A stretch of 14,814 nucleotides of DNA, taken from positions 1 through 14,814 of the forward strand of contig JASLJC010000117.1 in assembly GCA_030152585.1 (NCBI GenBank), in the 5' to 3' direction. The DNA comes from Savagea sp. (GTDB lineage: Bacteria > Bacillota > Bacilli > Bacillales_A > Planococcaceae). The translations under genes were made by a program, and so were the position numbers. Shown piece after piece: positions 6,577-13,212 of the stretch. The notes beneath the pieces are model-generated. The model saw only the letters and a program-made list of their open reading frames with translations. It was not told where the DNA came from and did no database searches. Numbering within the stretch: position 1 is the stretch's first letter; the number at the start of each line of letters is the position of its first letter.

Positions 6577-7653
6577 TCATTGCTCGTACTGTAAAATTAA
6601 ATCGAGCATTTTTTCAGGCGTTTTGACATCTTTGTATTTCTCAAGTTCTTCTTTCATCTTAGATTTTTCCTGTTCAAACTGCTTAAACGTCTCTACAATA
6701 TCGATCGTTTCTAACGTTTCTTCTTCGATGACTTTTGCAATTTTCATCTGCTCAAAACGTTGCGCATTCAAAATTTGATCGCCTCGACTTTTAGCCGCTG
6801 ATAACGGGACTAATAGCATTGGCTTTTGGAGCGCTAACAATTCAAAAATTGTATTCGACCCTGCTCGACTTACTGCTACGTCTGTCGCTGCAAGTAAATC
6901 GGGAAGTGCTGTCGTAACATACTCAAACTGCGTATATCCAGGCACTCCTTCAAGCGTCTCGTCGATGTGACCTTTTCCACATAAATGAATAATATCATAT
7001 ATTTCTAAAATTTGTCGTAAATTTGAACGAATCGCCTTATTTAAGACGATAGACCCTTGACTCCCACCCATGACAAGTAGTACTTCTTTCTCTCCATCGA
7101 GCCCTGCATAGTATAATCCTTTTTCTCGTTCGCCATTAAAAAGTTCCGGACGAATAATTGCACCGACAGCAGTTCCTTTGCCTTCCGGTACATGTGCTAA
7201 TGTCGACTCAAATACTGTGAAAATGTGACGAGCAAATGGTAATGATAATCGATTCGCAAGACCCGGCGTCATATCTGATTCGTGTACGACGAGCGGTATT
7301 TTCGCCATCTTCGCCGCAAGTGCGACAGGCACAGAGACAAATCCGCCTTTTGAAAAGACGACAGACGGTTTTATTTTTTTCAGTAGACGATACGCTTGCA
7401 AAACGCCTGTTAAAACCCGAAATGGATCGGTAAAGTTTTTCATTGAGAAGTAGCGGCGTAATTTCCCGCTTGAAATTGCATGATATGTGACTCCTTCGTA
7501 TTCGCCATCGATTAGTTCTTTTTCGATGCCGTCGTAAGAGCCGATATAATGAATGTCGTAACCGCGTTCCTTTAAAATCGGAATGAGCGCTTCATTGACC
7601 GATACATGACCGGCCGTACCGCCTCCGGTTAAGACAATTGTTGGCTGAGCCAT
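6577..7653 (-). CDS. murG: UDP-GlcNAc transferase MurG (lipid II synthesis)
   Basis: MurG adds N-acetylglucosamine from UDP-GlcNAc to lipid I, making lipid II for peptidoglycan at the inner face of the membrane. The protein has 358 residues and both GT-B halves. The N-terminal glycine loop GGGTAGHV is at 10-17, SSGKLRRYF at 61-69, SKGGFVSVPV at 101-110 and HESDMTPGLANRL at 124-136; the C-terminal nucleotide-sugar half has VMGGSQGS at 194-201 and VSRAGSNTIFELLALQKP at 261-278. SGKLRRY and SDMTPGLAN resemble the Staphylococcus and second B. cereus MurG type. It stands alone between odhA and a divergent exporter gene, away from the division cluster. The ATG is preceded by AGAGGTG at seven bases. 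A related glycosyltransferase role cannot be fully excluded if a second murG exists elsewhere in the genome. Confidence 0.93.
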   Translation of the reverse strand: MAQPTIVLTGGGTAGHVSVNEALIPILKERGYDIHYIGSYDGIEKELIDGEYEGVTYHAISSGKLRRYFSMKNFTDPFRVLTGVLQAYRLLKKIKPSVVFSKGGFVSVPVALAAKMAKIPLVVHESDMTPGLANRLSLPFARHIFTVFESTLAHVPEGKGTAVGAIIRPELFNGEREKGLYYAGLDGEKEVLLVMGGSQGSIVLNKAIRSNLRQILEIYDIIHLCGKGHIDETLEGVPGYTQFEYVTTALPDLLAATDVAVSRAGSNTIFELLALQKPMLLVPLSAAKSRGDQILNAQRFEQMKIAKVIEEETLETIDIVETFKQFEQEKSKMKEELEKYKDVKTPEKMLDLILQYEQ

Positions 7654-7695
7654 AAATAGACACCTCTTCGTTATGAATTCATAATCTCAAACGCC

Positions 7696-7722
7696 ATTAT
7701 ATCAGATAAAAACGTGTATAAT
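7696..7722. promoter_or_regulatory. Back-to-back -10 boxes for murG and the exporter
   Basis: A perfect TATAAT on the minus strand (7701-7696) points toward murG and another on the plus strand (7717-7722) points toward the MATE gene. Only 15 bases separate them, so each promoter's -35 position (CTATTA and CCATTA, both poor) overlaps the other's -10. Both start points would lie a short distance before a good ribosome binding site, which supports the pair as real. Confidence 0.5.
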
Positions 7723-7753
7723 AGAAGAAGTTTTTGAAAAAGGAGAGGTTCGA

Positions 7754-9124
7754 ATGGAAGAGACGATTTCTTTGAAAGAAAAAAGTCATCAATTGCGTCG
7801 GATTATCGGACCAATTTTAATTACACAGCTCGCTCTTTATTTAATGACGTTTTTTGACGTCCTAATGACCGGACGTTACGCTACGATCGATTTAGCAGCC
7901 GTTGCAATTGGAAGTGCGATTTGGACACCGATTTTTACAGGTTTTGCTGGTATTTTAACCGCTTTGACTCCTATTATTGCACATGAAGTCGGAGGAAGAC
8001 GAAAAAACAAGGTACGCCCTCATGTACAACAAGGAATATATGTATCGATTATCATTAGTTTGATTGTAGCGCTATTTATGTTCCTTTTCATTCCACCACT
8101 TGTTTATACGATGAACTTAGAAGAAGCAGTACGTCCTATTGCATTACAATATTTAGTCGGTATGGGAATAGGGTTAATTCCCCTTTTTGCTTATTCCGTT
8201 TTCCGCGCATTTTTCGATGCACTCGGAGCTACTCGTGTTTCTATGTTTATCGTTTTACTCTCTGCACCGATTAACATCGTTTTAAACTATGCACTGATTT
8301 ACGGTAAATTCGGTTTACCTGAACTCGGAGGTGCCGGTGCCGGATATGCTTCTGGTATGACGTATTGGATTGTCTTTTTCGTCGCGCTTTTTATCGCAAA
8401 AAATCGAAAACCTTTCCAATCGTATCAATTGTTTCAAATGTGGACACGTCCTCAATTAAAAGAAGCGGTACATATTTTGAAGATTGGTGTACCGATCGGC
8501 TTTTCTATTTTTGTAGAAACGAGTATTTTTGCCGCTATTACTTTACTTATGAGTCACTCTTATTCCACACTCGTCGTTTCAAGTCATCAAGTAGCGATGA
8601 ACTTTACTTCGTTGCTTTATATGATTCCACTAAGTATTTCGATGGGTGCGACTATTGTCGTTGGACAATCCGTCGGAGCTGGCCGACTTCAAGATGCTAA
8701 ACAATACAGCTTTTTAACAGTCGGCTATGCGTTACTTTTTAGTATTATTTCTGTTGCAGTTATTATTTTATTCCGCGAGCCGATTGCTGCACTTTATTCA
8801 GATGACCCCGAAATTATTACGCTCGCTGCATCTTTCTTAATTTTCGGTGCCTTCTTCCAATGGTCTGATGCTTTTTTAGCGCCTATTCAAGGAGCTTTGC
8901 GTGGATATAAAGATGTCAATGTCACATTTATAACTGCTGTCATCACATTTTGGGTAATTGGACTGCCACTTGGATATAGCTTAGCTACTTTTACAACACT
9001 CGGCCCTTACGGATATTGGATCGGACTAATCGTCGGACTAAACTTAGGTGGCTTAACTTTACTCATTCGTCTTCTTTATATTCAACGATTACGCAAAAAG
9101 GAGCAAATCAATGCAAATGTATAG
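7754..9124 (+). CDS. MATE family efflux transporter (NorM/YojI-like)
   Basis: This 456-residue membrane protein belongs to the MATE family, which exports drugs and other cationic or organic compounds in exchange for Na+ or H+. About twelve hydrophobic segments occur in two halves of six. Family features include FFDVLMTGRY at 33-42, with an acidic D35 in helix 1; SAPINIVLNY at 170-179; GGAGAGYASG at 192-201; and the start of the second half at about 240-256, followed by ISMGATIVVGQSVGAGR at 295-311. Loop residues KNRKP and RGYKD fit cytoplasmic turns. The ATG follows AAAGGAGAGG closely. It is transcribed away from murG and overlaps the next gene by 14 bases. In B. subtilis a MATE gene, yojI, lies in the general odhAB region, so it may be its counterpart, but I recall that rather than see it. 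The substrate is unknown, so I give no symbol. Confidence 0.9.
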   Translation: MEETISLKEKSHQLRRIIGPILITQLALYLMTFFDVLMTGRYATIDLAAVAIGSAIWTPIFTGFAGILTALTPIIAHEVGGRRKNKVRPHVQQGIYVSIIISLIVALFMFLFIPPLVYTMNLEEAVRPIALQYLVGMGIGLIPLFAYSVFRAFFDALGATRVSMFIVLLSAPINIVLNYALIYGKFGLPELGGAGAGYASGMTYWIVFFVALFIAKNRKPFQSYQLFQMWTRPQLKEAVHILKIGVPIGFSIFVETSIFAAITLLMSHSYSTLVVSSHQVAMNFTSLLYMIPLSISMGATIVVGQSVGAGRLQDAKQYSFLTVGYALLFSIISVAVIILFREPIAALYSDDPEIITLAASFLIFGAFFQWSDAFLAPIQGALRGYKDVNVTFITAVITFWVIGLPLGYSLATFTTLGPYGYWIGLIVGLNLGGLTLLIRLLYIQRLRKKEQINANV

Positions 9125-9440
9125 TGTAAAAGTTTTAATGCAATCAGATATTGAAGATGCGACAGACGAAAAAATATGGGAAGAACGTTTATTTTTTATT
9201 TATGCACGAGATGAACAAGACGTAAAAAGAAAAACGCGAAATCTATTGCCGGTTGATTTATATCAAAATGCCAATGGTGAACTCGTTCGACATTCATTAG
9301 CACGAATCGTCGATTTATTTGAATTAGTCGACTATATTCCCCCTTCACTACACGGTAAAGAAATCTATAGTCGTTACTTTATTACTCCGCCTCATTGGTC
9401 AACTGAACAGACAATACGACATTATGCACTGGATTGTTAA
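9111..9440 (+). CDS. DUF4288-like small protein, coupled to the exporter gene
   Basis: A 109-residue protein of unknown function. It resembles the DUF4288 group: an N-terminal YSVKVLMQSD strand, then EERLFFIYARDEQDVKRK, a middle YQNANGELVRHSLARIVDLFELVD, and a closing GKEIYSRYFITPP. It is rich in charged and aromatic residues with no signal peptide or membrane helix, so it should be cytosolic. Its ATG lies inside the end of the MATE gene in another frame, overlapping by 14 bases, and has AAAGGAG seven bases upstream within the exporter's last codons. That layout points to translational coupling and one transcript, ended by the hairpin at 9494-9539. A second in-frame ATG two codons later is less well spaced. 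Whether it acts with the exporter is unknown. Confidence 0.78.
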   Translation: MQMYSVKVLMQSDIEDATDEKIWEERLFFIYARDEQDVKRKTRNLLPVDLYQNANGELVRHSLARIVDLFELVDYIPPSLHGKEIYSRYFITPPHWSTEQTIRHYALDC

Positions 9441-9493
9441 TATTTTTTACAAATTTATATAGTATACGACTGCGATCAAAATTCGTAAAATTA

Positions 9494-9539
9494 AAAACCT
9501 AGTACTTACTCATTGTAAAATGAATCAGTACTAGGTTTT
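9494..9539. terminator. Two-way terminator between convergent genes
   Basis: AAAACCTAGTACT (9494-9506) pairs perfectly with AGTACTAGGTTTT (9527-9539), a 13-pair stem whose loop holds a further CATT/AATG pairing. T-rich sequence follows on both strands. It serves the rightward exporter pair and is also the only good terminator for the leftward GTPase gene, whose stop lies about 100 bases away. Between 9540 and 9639 I see nothing else: a TTGACA at 9554 has no matching -10. Confidence 0.85.
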
Positions 9540-9639
9540 CTATTTTAAATATGATTGACACAAATAGATGGACAAACAAGGCGATGTTTACGATTTACTT
9601 ATAAAAGGCTCATTTGTTATGTTTTTCTTTATCTATTCT

Positions 9640-10566
9640 TTATTGCTTATTATTTTCATAAATCGTCTCTGGCATTTCGGTCGACTGAATTCCTTCGCCA
9701 ATTAAAACGACTTGCGGTTTCATTTTAATTTCTTCTGGCATCCATTGCATCATGCCATAGGCATACTGAAAACTCATCGGTTTCTTACTACTCGATAAAG
9801 GAACATATCCTTTCATTCGATAAACCGTTTCAGGAAGCGTCGCGACCCATTGTTCAAATCGTTCTCGGTTCACCGATTGATTAAATGTCAGGAGTTTCGA
9901 CTGTAATGGTAATCCATGACCGTCAAACTCGACTGTATCAAATGACTCGACTGCTTTTGTCAATTCTTTTTCGATATCTTGAAATTTTACGCGAGATTGC
10001 GACGTTTGAATAAAAGGAATACGAGGTGCAAAGCTTTGAATGTCCATCGTCGTCTCCGCTAATTGTCCTGGTGTTAACAAATCCATTTTATTTCCGATTA
10101 AAAAATGTGCATGACGCACTTGTTCAATAAATAATGCTCGCATTTGTGGAGTTAATGCTGATAAATTTCCCCATCGTTTCAAATCTACAACCGTTATAAT
10201 TCCTTTTACTTGTAATCGATCGGCAAAAAGCGGTGAATATACAGCATCAAGTGCTTCTACCGGATGTGCAGCACCTGTCGTTTCAATAAAAATAACGTCC
10301 ACGTCTTCATTTTCAACGAGTAATCCTTGTAATTGAGCTTCTGTATTTTCAGATCCTGTACAACAAATACAGCCGTTTAAAATTTCTTTGACCGGTAATG
10401 TACCATCTGCTGTTTGTAACGTTTCCGTATCGACAGCTAGTTGACCGAATTCATTCATTAAAACCGCTGGATGTTTTCCTTGTTGTTTTGCATCATGTAA
10501 TAAATGAAGAAGTAGCGATGTTTTTCCACTTCCTAAAAAACCACTAATTAAATAAACGTCTACCAT
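9640..10566 (-). CDS. CobW/COG0523 family metal-handling GTPase
   Basis: This 308-residue cytosolic protein is a G3E-type GTPase of the CobW/P47K family, whose members deliver or insert metals such as zinc or cobalt using GTP hydrolysis. The Walker A loop GFLGSGKT is at 9-16. The family metal site GCICC has C66, C68 and C69. ETTGAAHP carries the E-x-x-G Walker B region, VVDL follows, and GNKMDLL gives the base-specificity motif NKxD. A C-terminal CobW_C-like half runs from about 205. The closest named relatives are YjiA and ZNG1-type zinc chaperones, but the metal cannot be read from the sequence, so I give no symbol. I see no Zur-like palindrome at its promoter and no histidine-rich metal-binding stretch. 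The ATG has AAAGGAG nine bases upstream. It lies downstream of the protease gene with a terminator between them. Confidence 0.9.
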   Translation of the reverse strand: MVDVYLISGFLGSGKTSLLLHLLHDAKQQGKHPAVLMNEFGQLAVDTETLQTADGTLPVKEILNGCICCTGSENTEAQLQGLLVENEDVDVIFIETTGAAHPVEALDAVYSPLFADRLQVKGIITVVDLKRWGNLSALTPQMRALFIEQVRHAHFLIGNKMDLLTPGQLAETTMDIQSFAPRIPFIQTSQSRVKFQDIEKELTKAVESFDTVEFDGHGLPLQSKLLTFNQSVNRERFEQWVATLPETVYRMKGYVPLSSSKKPMSFQYAYGMMQWMPEEIKMKPQVVLIGEGIQSTEMPETIYENNKQ

Positions 10567-10589
10567 TTACGTTCTCTCCTTTTGTAAAG

Positions 10590-10631
10590 AAAAACCGTCG
10601 ACCGTTCATGTTGAAACGATAGACAGTTTTT
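10590..10631 (-). terminator. Terminator of the protease gene
   Basis: A ten-pair stem with one wobble joins 10590-10599 and 10622-10631, extended by AACG/CGTT inside after a three-base mismatch. On the minus strand TTTTTCTTT ends it. It lies about ten bases after the protease stop and about 23 bases before the GTPase start codon. Confidence 0.75.
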
Positions 10632-10641
10632 CTCGGAATTT

Positions 10642-12114
10642 TTATTTTAGTTGTTCTAGTACGAGCTCTTTTGCTTTTTTCAATTGTGGATCATCTTCTT
10701 TTAATTGTTCACGCAACGTATCCATAATAGCAAATGTCGTTTCTTTTTGAACAATTCCATCGACGGGTAAATTTTCTTTTTCTTGAAATTGACGTACTGC
10801 TTGAACAGTCGCTGGACCGTATGCACCATCAATTGTCGGCAACGTATATCCGATATGATGTAACATTTGTTGAAGCACTTTTACTTGTGGAGAAACGTCT
10901 CCTTCTTTCATCGGTTCGTTTGGATTTAAAAATGGTAACGATGCGTATGTCGGATAATCTACTTTAACGTCGGGCTCGATTCCTTTTTCATGAATGTGCG
11001 CGCCGTTTGGCGTTAACCAATTTGCTGTCGTCATTTTTAAAATTGAGCCGTCTTTCATTTCTTTCGGTGTTTGAACTGTTCCTTTTCCGAATGTTTTTAA
11101 ACCGACAATCGGAATATCGGTTGAATCTTTTAGCGCTCCTGCTAAAATTTCAGAAGCCGACGCACTGCCGTCATCGACGAGTAACGTTAAAGGTACTGTC
11201 ACTTTATCTCCTTCGGAAGCGACAAACAGTTGTTTCAAACCGTCTTTTCCTTCGTATTGATAAACACCTTTTCCAGCTGGAACAAATAAATCTGCAATTT
11301 GTTCTACTTGATCGAGACGACCACCTGGATTTTGACGGACATCTAATACAATTCCTTGAATTCCTTCTTTTTCAAATGAAGTAATCGCTTTTCTTAACTC
11401 TTCATACGTATGTTCAGAAAAACTCGTCAATTGGATATGACCGATATGATCGCCTAGTACATTTGTGTAAACCGTTTCAATCGGAATGAGGTCACGCTTT
11501 ACGACTATTTCAAATGGTTCTTCTTCGCTACGTTGAACTTTTAATGTAACGTCTGTTCCTTTTTCACCACGAATCAATAAAACAGCTTCAGATGATGACA
11601 ACCCTTGAATCGATTTCCCATCAACTGCTAAAATTAAATCGTTTGGCAATAACCCTGCTTTTTCGGCAGGTGAATTTTTAATCGGACTGACGATACGAAC
11701 ATAATTGTCTGATTCACGTATCTCTGCTCCGATTCCTTCGAAACTACTTGAAATACTTTCATTTAGTTGTTTAGCTTCTTCTTTTGTTAAGTAGTCTGTG
11801 TAAGGATCTTTAAGTGCATCAACCATTCCGTCAACTGCTCCTTCAATAAGTTGAGGCGAATCGATTTCTTTTAAGTAATTTGCTTGTAATTCGTCGTATA
11901 CATCATACAACTTTTTGAAATCTTGACGTTCGGCCGGTTGAGGACTTACAACATCGACTACTTTATCTTCACCTGTCGTTAATACGACAAATGTAATGAC
12001 CGCTGTGGCAATGACAAGCCCAAATACGAGCATCGTAAAAGGGAAAAGTTTCATTTTTACATATTGACGTGGCGGTTTCTTTATTTCTTCTTTCTGCTCT
12101 TCCTGCTGATTCAT
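10642..12114 (-). CDS. ctpA: S41 carboxy-terminal processing protease, CtpA/CtpB type
   Basis: This 490-residue serine protease is anchored in the membrane and should cut envelope proteins near their C-termini. Residues 21-47 form one membrane helix after a polar, basic N-terminus, so the rest lies outside. A PDZ domain spans about 122-196 (GIGAEIRES, then SPAEKAGLLPNDLILAVDG). The S41 domain has VLDVRQNPGG at 256-265 and the catalytic set S319 (GSASASE), K344 (FGKGTVQ) and Q348, with the 25-residue Ser-Lys spacing of CtpB and Prc. A peptidoglycan-binding domain lies at about 405-465 (VKVLQQMLHHIGY, then DGAYGPATVQAVRQFQ). A TTG at 12147 could add 11 residues, but the ATG at 12114 has AAGGAAGGGA right before it and is preferred. 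I favour CtpA over the sporulation-linked CtpB because of the odhAB/deoD neighbourhood; the symbol is less certain than the family. Confidence 0.92.
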   Translation of the reverse strand: MNQQEEQKEEIKKPPRQYVKMKLFPFTMLVFGLVIATAVITFVVLTTGEDKVVDVVSPQPAERQDFKKLYDVYDELQANYLKEIDSPQLIEGAVDGMVDALKDPYTDYLTKEEAKQLNESISSSFEGIGAEIRESDNYVRIVSPIKNSPAEKAGLLPNDLILAVDGKSIQGLSSSEAVLLIRGEKGTDVTLKVQRSEEEPFEIVVKRDLIPIETVYTNVLGDHIGHIQLTSFSEHTYEELRKAITSFEKEGIQGIVLDVRQNPGGRLDQVEQIADLFVPAGKGVYQYEGKDGLKQLFVASEGDKVTVPLTLLVDDGSASASEILAGALKDSTDIPIVGLKTFGKGTVQTPKEMKDGSILKMTTANWLTPNGAHIHEKGIEPDVKVDYPTYASLPFLNPNEPMKEGDVSPQVKVLQQMLHHIGYTLPTIDGAYGPATVQAVRQFQEKENLPVDGIVQKETTFAIMDTLREQLKEDDPQLKKAKELVLEQLK

Positions 12115-12150
12115 AGTTTCCCTTCCTTCCTTCACACAAATATCCAAATG

Positions 12151-12183
12151 AAAAAGCCGTCAAATCGTGTTTGACGACTTTTT
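12151..12183 (-). terminator. Terminator of deoD
   Basis: AAAAAG-CGTCAAA (12151-12164) pairs with TTTGACG-CTTTTT (12170-12183), with a single opposed mismatch and a five-base loop. On the minus strand it ends in CTTTTTC. It lies about a dozen bases after the deoD stop. Confidence 0.8.
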
Positions 12184-12195
12184 CGATCAAACGAT

Positions 12196-12903
12196 TTATT
12201 TCATTTGAAGTGCTGTTTCAAGTGCAATTTCTACCATATCGTTAAACGTCGTTTGGCGTTCTTCTGGCGTTGTGACTTCTTGACGCTTAATATGATCGCT
12301 CACCGTTAAAATGGATAATGCGCGACGCCCATATTGAGAAGCGAGTAAATATAAAGCCGCTGTTTCCATCTCTACACCGAGTACACCATAACGTGCTAAC
12401 GTCTCATGTGGTGCGTGTTCATTATAAAAGAAGTCTTCGGTATAAACATTTCCGACTTTTACAGGTAATTGTTTTTTCATCGCTTCTTCGTACGCTGTAT
12501 GCAATAACGTGAAGTCTGCTGTCGGTGCAAAAGATACGTTAGGGAAAAAGTTGTTTACAATAGATGAATTTGTAGAAGCACTTTGACCGATAATGACATC
12601 TCGGACATGTACGTCATCACGTACGGCACCGCACGTTCCGACACGAATTAAATTTTGGACGTCGTATTCTTCCATTAATTCTGTAATGTAAATCGAAATA
12701 CTCGGTACACCCATACCTGTACCTTGCACAGATATACGCTGACCCTTATATGTTCCGGTATATCCGAACATATTGCGTACATCATTATACTGAACGACAT
12801 CTTCTAAGTACGTTTCTGCAATATGTTTTGCACGTAAAGGATCGCCTGGTAATAAAATTGTTTCTGCGATATCTCCTTGTTTTGCTTGAATATGTACACT
12901 CAT
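12196..12903 (-). CDS. deoD: Purine nucleoside phosphorylase, DeoD type
   Basis: DeoD splits purine ribo- and deoxyribonucleosides with phosphate to free base and pentose-1-phosphate in the salvage pathway; the bacterial form is a hexamer. The 235-residue protein matches the family closely. H4 near the N-terminus, R87 in LIRVGTCGA, VEMET at 177-181 and D203 in TVSDH correspond to the substrate and catalytic residues known from the E. coli enzyme, and GTGMGVPSISIY at 61-72 is the family signature. The frame stays open 66 codons further upstream, but that extension has no family resemblance and runs back into yozE on the same strand. The ATG at 12903, with GGAG seven bases upstream and the sequence MSVHIQAKQGDIAE, is the right start. 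It follows yozE by 70 bases, where a possible promoter lies. Confidence 0.96.
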   Translation of the reverse strand: MSVHIQAKQGDIAETILLPGDPLRAKHIAETYLEDVVQYNDVRNMFGYTGTYKGQRISVQGTGMGVPSISIYITELMEEYDVQNLIRVGTCGAVRDDVHVRDVIIGQSASTNSSIVNNFFPNVSFAPTADFTLLHTAYEEAMKKQLPVKVGNVYTEDFFYNEHAPHETLARYGVLGVEMETAALYLLASQYGRRALSILTVSDHIKRQEVTTPEERQTTFNDMVEIALETALQMK

Positions 12904-12938
12904 TTTTAAACTCCTCTCTTTAAAATGTTCTACCTTCA

Positions 12939-12967
12939 AAGATACAACGGAATCATCCGTTTTGCAA
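12939..12967 (-). promoter_or_regulatory. Possible deoD promoter with palindromic spacer
   Basis: On the minus strand TTGCAA (12967-12962) and TATCTT (12944-12939) stand 17 bases apart, each matching its consensus at four of six positions. Sixteen of the 17 spacer bases form the perfect inverted repeat AACGGA-TGAT-TCCGTT (12961-12946). No T-run follows the hairpin, so it is not a normal terminator for yozE and may be an operator. Confidence 0.35.
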
Positions 12968-12973
12968 TCATCG

Positions 12974-13201
12974 TCATGACCATGAGCGGGCAAGTCGATC
13001 ATCGTAGATTTCATACATCTCATCAAATACGTGTGCAACATATCGTACATCTGCTGATGATTCGATGTATCGCGACAACGTATCAAAATCTTTCTCATCA
13101 CGCGGAAATTGACCGTCTGTTCGCATCGCTTCTACAAATTGTCCGTACGGTCCTTCTTGATCGCGATAACGCATTGCAAATTTATAAAATGTTGGGCGCA
13201 T
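12974..13201 (-). CDS. yozE: YozE family protein (UPF0346)
   Basis: A 75-residue cytosolic protein of the YozE_SAM-like/UPF0346 family, whose function is unknown; the known fold is a small helical bundle like a SAM domain. The family pattern is clear: TFYKFAMRYR at 4-13, FVEAM..DGQFPRDEKDFDTLSRYIE at about 22-47, then the closing helix HVFDEMYEIYDDRLA. Family members usually have FDEAW near the end, and here it is FDEMY. Length matches the B. subtilis protein of about 74 residues. The ATG is preceded by AAGGAG seven bases away, and that site lies right against the stop of msrAB only 11 bases upstream, so the two are cotranscribed. A role in methionine sulfoxide repair is not implied by the family, only by the shared transcript. 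Confidence 0.88.
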   Translation of the reverse strand: MRPTFYKFAMRYRDQEGPYGQFVEAMRTDGQFPRDEKDFDTLSRYIESSADVRYVAHVFDEMYEIYDDRLARSWS

Positions 13202-13212
13202 GTTCGTTCTCC

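Noticed and set aside
9554..9590. TTGACA on the plus strand as a promoter
   Set aside because: No -10-like hexamer lies 15-19 bases downstream, and no plus-strand gene follows.
12115..12147. TTG start adding 11 residues to the CtpA-type protease
   Set aside because: The extension consists of the ribosome binding site and leader bases read as codons; the ATG at 12114 has AAGGAAGGGA directly upstream.
12946..12961. Small hairpin after yozE as a terminator
   Set aside because: The six-pair stem is not followed by a T-run on the minus strand; it fits better as an inverted repeat in the promoter spacer of deoD.
12904..13101. N-terminal extension of DeoD by 66 residues
   Set aside because: The added residues do not resemble the family, they overlap yozE on the same strand, and the ATG at 12903 has a good ribosome binding site and gives the exact family start.
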